A stretch of 64,000 nucleotides of DNA, taken from assembly GCA_947311845.1 (NCBI GenBank), contig CAMZMU010000123.1, positions 13,049,347-13,113,346 of the forward strand, written 5' to 3'. Below the pieces are notes generated by a model. The model worked only from the letters and a program-made list of their open reading frames with translations. It had not been told where the DNA came from and made no database searches. This document shows positions 57,397 to 64,000 of the stretch, one piece after another (position 1 is the stretch's first letter; each line of letters opens with the position of its first letter). This stretch comes from Poa pratensis (taxonomy: Eukaryota > Streptophyta > Magnoliopsida > Poales > Poaceae). A program made the position numbers and the translations under genes.

Positions 57397-57658
57397 TCCG
57401 TGAAACTAAAACATATTAAAAACAAATTCATTAGAATCAAAAAACTACACAACTATATACTACAAACTACACAATGTGGAAATTACACAATATAAACCAA
57501 TGAACAGAACTAAAATTATTTTTAGCAAAGTCATGCCAAAATTATATTCATGCATGTAGGGACATTGATCAATATGCATAAGTATAACTAATACATCCTG
57601 ATCCCATGAATAATTTGGTCCATTTTTATTTAACCCTAATATATCGCGAATAATATCA

Positions 57659-58100
57659 CTAATACATCTCCTCTCCCATGCATGAACCTCTGAAACTAAC
57701 TTCGACCGGTCCTGAGCCGCGGGGTGCTGAGCCGCGGGCGCTGCGCATCCAAAGATAAGGAACCCTCACAGGGTCATAGCTCACGTGACGAGGAACCCTT
57801 TGAAGAAACGACCATCCATTGTTGTACTGCCTATCCAACAAAGTCATGTAGCGACGGACGTGCTCGTCCTCCTCCCTGATACGGCGACGTACCACCTCCT
57901 CGGGGCCGGCTCCCTCTGCACCGAGCATGGCCCACGCGACCGCCACCAAATAAGATCCGGGTCGACGACGTCACCCGATTCCTCACCAAGATACGCGTCC
58001 CGGAAGGTAGCACCTCCCAGTGCCAGCCCGGTGGAGTCCAGTCGCGGACATCGCCCCTCTGGTCCAACAGTGACATCGCCCCTCTGGTCCAGCAAGCAAA
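57659..58100 (-). other. Possible upstream exon(s) of the CACTA-borne gene
   Basis: The minus frame at 57659-57949 reads VAWAMLGAEGAGPEEVVRRR, then EEDEHVRRYMTLLDRQYNNGW and LQRVPRHVSYDPVRVPYLW. Composition is protein-like. It ends in a stop 5' of the AP2 frame. A duplicated word GGACCAGAGGGGCGATGTC (minus) near 58035-58090 marks a short tandem repeat. No family recognised. Confidence 0.4.
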
Positions 58101-58235
58101 TTTAAATAAAGTACAAATTCGTAGCAACTATCAAATAACACAATTTTCAAACTCATTTTTAGCAATGTGAAAATTACACAATATAAACCAACAATGAACA
58201 CAATTAAAATTATCTACAATCTAAGCTACACAACT

Positions 58236-58565
58236 ATATGTCCTATTTTTAGCAAAGTCATGCCAAAATTCACGAATTTTTTTGGCATGACCTTTGCTAA
58301 AAAGGGACATATGGAGTACCCGAATTTGCCGGAACGGAAGTTAATCGACGTTCCGGCAAACTCAAGGGTCTCATGGGTATCTGCAGACATTTCACAAATC
58401 ATATGTCCTATTTTTAGCAAAGTGATGCCAAAATTCACGAAAAAAATTGGCATGACCTTTGCTAAAAAAGGGACATATGGAGTACCCGAATTTGCCGTAA
58501 CGGAAGTTAATCGACGTTCCGGCAAACTCAAGGGCCTCTCGGTACCTGCAGACATTTCACAAAAA
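58236..58565. repeat. 165-bp tandem duplication, each unit with two hairpins
   Basis: Units start at 58236 and 58401 with ATATGTCCTATTTTTAGCAA. In each, that arm folds back on TTGCTAAAAAGGGACATAT about 45 bp later (stem of about 30 bp). A second hairpin TTTGCCGGAACG...CGTTCCGGCAAA follows at 58325-58360 in unit 1. In unit 2 one base of this stem is changed (TTTGCCGTAACG). Confidence 0.85.
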
Positions 58566-58747
58566 ATCCACATCTCCGGCCGGCATCTCCGGCCGGCATC
58601 TCCACGACACGATGGTCGGAGCACAAACAACCACGACACGATGGTCGTGGTAGCACAGATCAACACAAGCACATCAAGAACTTCCAAGTGTCGGAACTTC
58701 CAAGTGTAAGAGTCAACCTAGCTATCCTATGAAATGATGTTTCACAT

Positions 58748-58920
58748 CGATGACTCTGATTCAGAGAACAGTAGCGTGGCCCTGAGCCTGAGCTTGACAG
58801 AAACTACAGACCGATGGTGCGACGCCGTCGATCTTTGGCCCATTTTTTACATTCGTTCTATAGGTTCGGTCATGCTCAGGCTCAGAGTCAACCTAGCTAT
58901 ACTGTGAATCAGAGTCATCG
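58748..58920. ncRNA. Long imperfect foldback, miRNA-precursor-like
   Basis: CGATGACTCTGATTCA (58748-58763) pairs exactly with TGAATCAGAGTCATCG (58905-58920). CTGAGCCTGAGC-TGAC (about 58782-58797) pairs with GTCATGCTCAGGCTCAG (about 58869-58885). The arm is roughly 65 nt with internal mismatches, and the loop about 45 nt. The size and shape resemble a plant small-RNA precursor. Transcription is unknown. Confidence 0.4.
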
Positions 58921-59509
58921 GTGTAATACAATAGAGGCCTCATATATCATTGTCAAAACAAGGCAAAAAGAGTACCTACAAGACCATGTTCTAATACAAG
59001 CACTCAAATTGTATATAGTACAAGGTATTGTACATGACATAGTTTAAATCATCGGCCTATAGTACATATACAAGAACATTGGTAAAAAAAAAAGATCAGG
59101 TCCTGCAAGCGGAACAACTCAAGCTCCAGTTTAGCCAATACAAAATAAATATCAAGTTTGAGTTCAACATTAATTAGGTCAACCAAATGAACCCCACAAA
59201 TTTCTTTCTTATCAAACATAGTTATGTTCTTTCCACATCCTATGACAAAGAATTTAATCTTATAATTTAAAACTATAATTTTTTCTTATCCCACAAATTT
59301 CTTTCTTATTAACCCCACATTAATTAGGTCAACCAATTAACCCCACAAATTTCTTTCTTATTAAAACTTATGATTTAATCTTATAATTTAAAACTATAAT
59401 TTTTTTAGTGGAAGACATGCATCTTATGACAAAGAATTTAATCTTATGATTTAAAACTATGATTTTGGTACTGCAGGGCGGCGATGAGGAGGAATAAGTA
59501 CCGGGACAC

Positions 59510-59830
59510 GAGAGGTGGCGGTGGTAGTCGTCGGCGACGGCGGACGCGCGCGGGAGGGCTCGACGCGGGTAGCGGTGGTGGTCGACGACGGACGCGCGCG
59601 GGGAGGGCTCGATGCGAGAGGTAGCGGTGGTGGTCGACGGCGACGGCGGACGTACGCGTGGAGGCGGTGGTGGTCAACGGCGAAGGCGGACGCGCGCGGG
59701 GAGGCTCGATGCGAGAGGGGTGGCGGTGGTGGTCGACAGCGACGGCGCGTGGAGGGCTCGACGCGAGAGGCGGTGGTGGTGGTCGATGGCGACGGCGGAC
59801 GCGCGCGGCGGGAGTGCTCGATCGATGCGG
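59510..59830. repeat. GC-rich tandem repeat near the CACTA 3' end
   Basis: Five to six degenerate units of about 50-65 bp containing GCGGTGGTGGTCGACGGCGA, CGGACGCGCGCGGGGAGG and CTCGATGCGAGAGG. All six frames give low-complexity Arg/Pro/Ser/Gly peptides that should not be taken as genes. Confidence 0.85.
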
Positions 59831-59934
59831 ATGGAAAAGGAAAGGGGAAAAGATTTTTCTGTGGAGGTGTCGGTGGTATACAGACAATACTTTTGTGCGC
59901 ACGGCTGTGGATGCACCACAGAAATGTTCTTTTC

Positions 59935-60224
59935 AGTGGCGCATCCAGAACCGTGCGCCACAAAATAAGCACCCCAGGCAATCGTTGGATGGGGCCCACC
60001 ACATTTCTGTGGCGCACAGGACTGGATGCGCCACAGAAACGATGCTTTCTGTGGCGCATCTAGTCCTGTGCGCAACAGAAATGTCACCAGATTTTTGTTG
60101 ATGCGGGACCCACCATATTTCTGTGGCGCACGCCAGATTTCATGCGCCACAGTATTCTGTGGCGCATTGTGCTCAGTGCGCCACTGAAATGTTTTTGTGG
60201 CGCATTGCCAGTTTGGTGCGCCAC
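59935..60224. repeat. CACTA subterminal repeat array, right (truncated)
   Basis: About 11-12 copies of TGTGGCGCA/TGCGCCACA in alternating orientation, ending with GGTGCGCCAC at the junction with the 462-bp repeat. Confidence 0.85.
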
Positions 60225-60686
60225 AAATGTGTACTTGGAAGTACATGGGCCCGTCTTTGACTGCAGAGGAATTTGTGATCTTTTCGTGCTTCGAGCGTAT
60301 CCGTATTCTACAAGAATGCAACATCATACATGCAATCATTGAGTTTGATTATGCGGAAATAATATTGATGTTAACGTTCAAGAGTGAACATGTTCCCTGC
60401 TAGGTCATATGCTCTCGAAGATGTGAATGCTAGCATGAGGCTAATTCTAGTATTTCGAGTTGAAAGGCATAGTGCCCTTCTAAGTGGATTTTTGCATGAC
60501 TAATGATAATAAATTAACTGATTGATGTATTATTGAGTATGCATATGCGTTTAATAGTAAGAATGTTGACCCCTTGAAATGGAGTGAAGATGGTGTGGTC
60601 CAAACATGAAGACGCGACACGCCCGCGATGACTTAGGTTGTACTATAACAAAATCGTACGGAAACCGTACTTTAAAGAGGGGTTAT
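60225..60686 (+). repeat. 462-bp direct repeat, right copy
   Basis: Same sequence as 55421-55882 but continuing from GGGGTTAT into ATGTTTAAGAAAAAGG, so it reads as the undisturbed target site. Confidence 0.93.
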
Positions 60687-61469
60687 ATGTTTAAGAAAAA
60701 GGTGAAACTTAATCGCATGTTCACCTAGATTCATTCTTCTATGACAATCCACATGGAAATCTTATAAGAAGCAATATGTTTAAAACATGAAGCACTAGAC
60801 TTGGTAGTGTTGACCTTATTTCTTCAGTTTGTGAAAACAGGTTTTATGAAGAGTTGGTGCTTCATGGACGTTATTGAACCACTAGGTGATTGTAACATCC
60901 TCGTTTGCAACATTTTGTGAAGGACCAGAATGTGATCGTTGAGATGTTTCCGCATAGAGCATAACATGTCCAATGATTAGAAGCTAGGTTCCGGCTATAT
61001 TAAAGGCCCGTGCCCCAAGGGGTAGGGTTGGTGACTTGAGCAAAAAAACTGAGATCTATAATTTAACTTGCAAGATTCTCTCTCTCCTTCTCTCTTGTTA
61101 ATGAGAAAATTCTTCGAGAGAGAAAATAGTGAGCATGATCAAGACCACATTCTAGCCGAATATATAAGATTTATTTGTACTCTTGGATATTTGACACCTC
61201 CTAAACGTTTAGGCGTTGATTATGAGCATATGATTTGTGGACTGGATGTAGCATAGTGTGTGAAGGTTTTTGTTGGTCACCCCAAGGCCAACCCGAGAGA
61301 TCGGGCTAAGTTTGGCTGAATTTGGCTAACAAAGAAGACGGCTAAGTTCAAAGGTTTGGGTGCACACTTGCATAGCCTCTCCAGACGAGGACATAAATAT
61401 GTTGCCAACAAATTGAACTAGGGAACTACATCAGTGTCACTGTCCCCATCTCTTACAATTAATTATTGT
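60687..61469. other. Intergenic DNA
   Basis: No gene recognised. A 62-codon frame at 61068-61256 (ending YEHMICGLDVA) has no family match. Confidence 0.45.
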
Positions 61470-61471
61470 TA

Positions 61472-61735
61472 CTCCCTCAGTTCCTGAATGTAGGGTGTAT
61501 AGTTTTCTGCACGAATATTTAGACATGAGTATTTTGTATACAGTGGACTCTTTTTTCTATAAAAATCGCGAGAGATGAGTTCCTAATAGGCACAAAATGA
61601 ATACGATCCATCAAATCCCTCTTTTGAGACTAGGTCTCATTTTTTCATGGGTCAAATTGTTCATAAATAGCAAATACCTTATATTATGGATTTTTCTTCA
61701 AAAACTATACACCTTACATCAAGGAACGGAGGGAG
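61472..61735. mobile_element. Stowaway-type MITE, 264 bp
   Basis: Inverted ends CTCCCTCAGTTCCTGAATGT and its partner CATCAAGGAACGGAGGGAG are flanked by TA. GTGTATAGTTTT pairs with AAAACTATACAC inside them. The stretch 61738-62122 holds no recognised feature. Confidence 0.85.
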
Positions 61736-62122
61736 TATTGTTTTTGCATTTCTGTTTCTAAAGCATCGTCGTTTGTGTAGATCTTACATGTTTATATTAT
61801 GTTTTTGAAGCATCAGCTTCCAAGTCTTATCGTCTCCTTCCCTTCTGTTGTTTGGTATTATTAAGAATTAATTATAAGTTGATCGAGATGGACTAATATA
61901 GAGACTTGATGATGCTAAAAGAGAAGTATCTGATCACGTTAAAATAAGTCAATTATGTTTATCTCCTCATGGTAGGCTCAAGAAACTTGTTAGGTATTTA
62001 AATATCCTTTTGAAGAAGATTTAATCCTTGAAACACGATGTTAAACAAATGATTTCTCTATATAATACGTACATGATAAATTTTCATCCATAAGTATGAT
62101 CCCAAGCCACGCATGCGCGGTG

Positions 62123-63712
62123 TGATACGTCTCAAACGTATCTATAATTTTTGATGTTCCATGCTTGTTTTATACCAATTGCTACATGTTTTGCATCTAC
62201 TTTATATCACTTTTATACATTTTTTGGGACTAACCTATTAACAAGATGCCGAAGTGCCAGTTCCTGTTTTCTGCTGTTTTTGTATTCCAGAAAAGCTAGT
62301 CTGGAAATATTCTCGGAATTGGACGAAACTACACGGGAGTCCCTATTTTACCAGAACTCATCTGACGGACCAAAGAGCGACGGAGAGGAGCCACGTGGGC
62401 CCCACACGCCAGGGCGCGGGCCCCCCTCTGCCGCCCCTGGGTGGTGTGGGCCCCACGGGCCTCTCCAGCCGCCGCCCTTTCGCCTACTTATTCCCCCCGA
62501 CGCGAAAACCCTAAGTACCTGAGCAAATATCCACGAAAAGTTCCAGAGACGCCGCCGTCGTCAACCCTAGCTCGGGAGGGTTCAGAACCTCTTCCCGGCA
62601 CCCTGCCGGAGAGGGGAATCGTCACCGGAGGCTTCTACATCGCCATGCCTGCCTCCGGAGTGATGCGTGAGTAGTTCATCCTTGGACTACGGGTCCATAG
62701 CAGTAGCTAGATGGTTGTCTCTCCACTTTGTGCCATCATGTTTAGATCTTGTGAGCTGCCCTACATGATCAAGATCATATTATTGTAATGCTACATGTTG
62801 TGTTTGCTGGGATCCGATGAATATTGAATATTATGTCAAGTTGATTATCAATCTATCTTATATGTTATTTAAGATCTTGCATGCTTTCCGTTACTCGTAG
62901 ATGCTTTGGCCAAGTAGATGCTTGTAACTCCAAGAGAGAGTATTTATGCTAGATAGTGGGTTCATGTCTCCGTTTAACCTGGGACAGTGACAGAAAGTTC
63001 TAAGGTTGTGGATGTGCTGTTGCCACTAGGGATAACCTAACGATGCTATGTCCACGGACATATGTGTTTGTTTACATTACGCACTTTACTTAATGCAATT
63101 ATCCGTTGCTTGCAACTTAATACCAACGGGGACTCGGATGACAACCCGGCGGTGGATTATTAGTCATAGATGCTGTTGGATAACGATCTATGTATTATGT
63201 CGTAATGCCCAATTAAATATCATAGTAGTCAACATGTCATGTATATGCATTGTCATGCGCTCACTATTCGTCAATTGCCCAGCTGTAATTTGTTCACCCA
63301 ACATGTTAGTTATCTTTTATGGAGAGACACCACTAGTGAACTGTGGACCCCGGTCCATTCTTTTACACTGATTAAACAACCACAAACTGCAAACTGTTCC
63401 TTTTTCATTCTCTGCAATTTAATACTCATTTTCCACACCATACGTTTAATCCTTTGTTTTCAGCAAGCCAGTGAGATTGACAACCTCACTGTTTCGTTGG
63501 GGCAAAGTAGTTTGATTGTGTTGTGTGCAGATTCCACGTCAACAGTCCAGACTCCCTCAACACTATTTTTCTGGCGCCGTTGACAACCTTCTGAAGAGTT
63601 GCTGCTCCTACTGGTTCGATAACCTTGGTTTCTTTCTGAGGGAAAACTTGCTGCTGACTACATCATACCTTCCTCTTGGGGTCTCCCAACGAACGTGTGT
63701 TTCACGTCATCA
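62123..63712 (+). mobile_element. 5' LTR (about 1590 bp) of a Gypsy-type retrotransposon running off the window
   Basis: Starts TGATACGTCTCAAACGTATC, a widespread Pooideae Gypsy LTR start, and ends CACGTCATCA. It contains a GC-rich transcript-start-like stretch (62390-62620). A primer-site-like TTTTTCTGGCGCCGTTG also occurs inside it at about 63566-63582. The 3' part lies beyond the window. I do not name the family. Confidence 0.75.
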
Positions 63713-63723
63713 AGCTATTTTTC

Positions 63724-63741
63724 TGGCGCCGTTGCCGGGGA
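63724..63741 (+). promoter_or_regulatory. tRNA primer-binding site of the right-end retrotransposon
   Basis: TGGCGCCGTTGCCGGGGA, 11 bp after the LTR end, identical in sequence and spacing to the site at 25254. Confidence 0.8.
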
Positions 63742-63908
63742 GACAGCAGTCTTCTGCAAGGGGAGTTTCACGCTTCCAATCTCTTTACTTTGTTTTTGTC
63801 TTGCTTAGTTTATTTTATTTTATCTTGTTTGCTTTCAATTATCAAAAACACAAAAAAATTAGTTACTTGCATCTAGTTTATTTTCTGTTTGGTTTTTATT
63901 ATTTCATC

Positions 63909-64000
63909 ATGCTTCTCCCTAAGTACACTTTAAAAGAAATATCTGTGGGTAGTGGGTCTATCATTGGAAGAGATAACATTGAGGAATTCTTGAATCATGT
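63909..64000 (+). CDS. Start of the retrotransposon gag-like frame (partial)
   Basis: ATG at 63909 opens a frame of 30 codons (MLLPKYTLKEISVGSG...) to the window end. Its place after the LTR and primer site suggests gag. Too short to confirm. Confidence 0.4.
   Translation, partial: MLLPKYTLKEISVGSGSIIGRDNIEEFLNH

Larger units (their letters stand above)
55883..60224. mobile_element. CACTA transposon, non-autonomous, 3' terminus missing
   Basis: Begins with the canonical CACTAGTAGGAAAAGG end. Dense subterminal repeats of TGTGGCGCA and its complement occur at both ends. The right end stops inside the subterminal repeats (TTTGGTGCGCCAC at 60224) without the expected TAGTG terminus. No TNPD-type transposase is recognised. 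The cargo is an AP2-domain gene, a second short frame, paired hairpin repeats typical of CACTA interiors, and a GC-rich tandem repeat. Confidence 0.85.

Noticed and set aside
56788..57495. Plus-strand 235-codon frame rich in Leu
   Set aside because: Antisense shadow of the AP2 protein; the Leu runs are the complement of its Gln/Glu tracts.
59444..60339. Several long frames near the CACTA right end
   Set aside because: They are translations of the GC-rich tandem repeat and subterminal repeats (Arg/Pro/His or Gly/Val runs), not proteins.
55421..60686. 462-bp repeats as LTRs of a retrotransposon
   Set aside because: They lack TG...CA ends, primer site and polypurine tract, and the left one abuts a perfect CACTA terminus.

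Overview
This window is plant nuclear DNA from a grass, most likely a Pooideae (Triticeae/Poeae-type) genome. The evidence is intron-containing genes with GT/AG junctions, GC-rich first exons, CTCCCTCCGTT Stowaway MITEs, Gypsy-type leaders with the TGGCGCCGTTGCCGGGG primer site, a CACTA element, Helitrons and L1-type LINEs. Nothing bacterial or viral is present.

Four host genes can be rebuilt exon by exon. (1) A plus-strand single-RRM RNA-binding protein (9590-12366, 6 exons, 288 aa). (2) A minus-strand DGAT2-type diacylglycerol acyltransferase (13883-16188, 9 exons), convergent with the RRM gene, whose first exon is out of frame at a GCGCGC run. (3) The alpha (regulatory) subunit of pyrophosphate-dependent phosphofructokinase (minus, 43712-49177, 18 exons, 616 aa). 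(4) An ARID DNA-binding protein with a C-terminal Hsp20-like domain (minus, 50718-54939, 12 exons, 467 aa). A possible exon of a fifth gene runs off the left edge (1-178).

Layout: 1-2.6 kb holds a partial exon, a tandemly duplicated segment of about 0.46 kb and a GC-rich island. 4.0-8.6 kb is a segmental duplication in which only the left copy carries a 58-bp MITE, a solo LTR and a Stowaway that is itself split by a Mutator-like insertion. 9-16.2 kb is the RRM/DGAT2 convergent pair. 16.5-42.9 kb is a nest of mobile elements: a retroposon with a 14-bp TSD next to DGAT2, a hAT MITE, a 3.4-kb element with 1-kb inverted repeats, a non-autonomous LTR retrotransposon inserted in one arm of that element (itself hit by a Helitron and a LINE), and a second Helitron. 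43.7-54.9 kb is the PFP-alpha/ARID gene island. 55.4-60.7 kb is a CACTA transposon carrying an AP2-domain gene. 62.1 kb to the end is the start of another Gypsy-type LTR element.

The two most unusual structures are (a) the LTR retrotransposon, where about 1.5 kb of its own downstream flank lies between the 5' LTR and the primer-binding site, and (b) the CACTA element, which has lost its 3' terminus and is bracketed by a 462-bp direct repeat. Both fit illegitimate crossing-over between an inserted and an empty or solo-LTR allele, or a comparable assembly artefact. The CACTA element's AP2-domain protein, together with dense TGTGGCGCA/TGCGCCACA subterminal repeats, is the best candidate for a little-described system.
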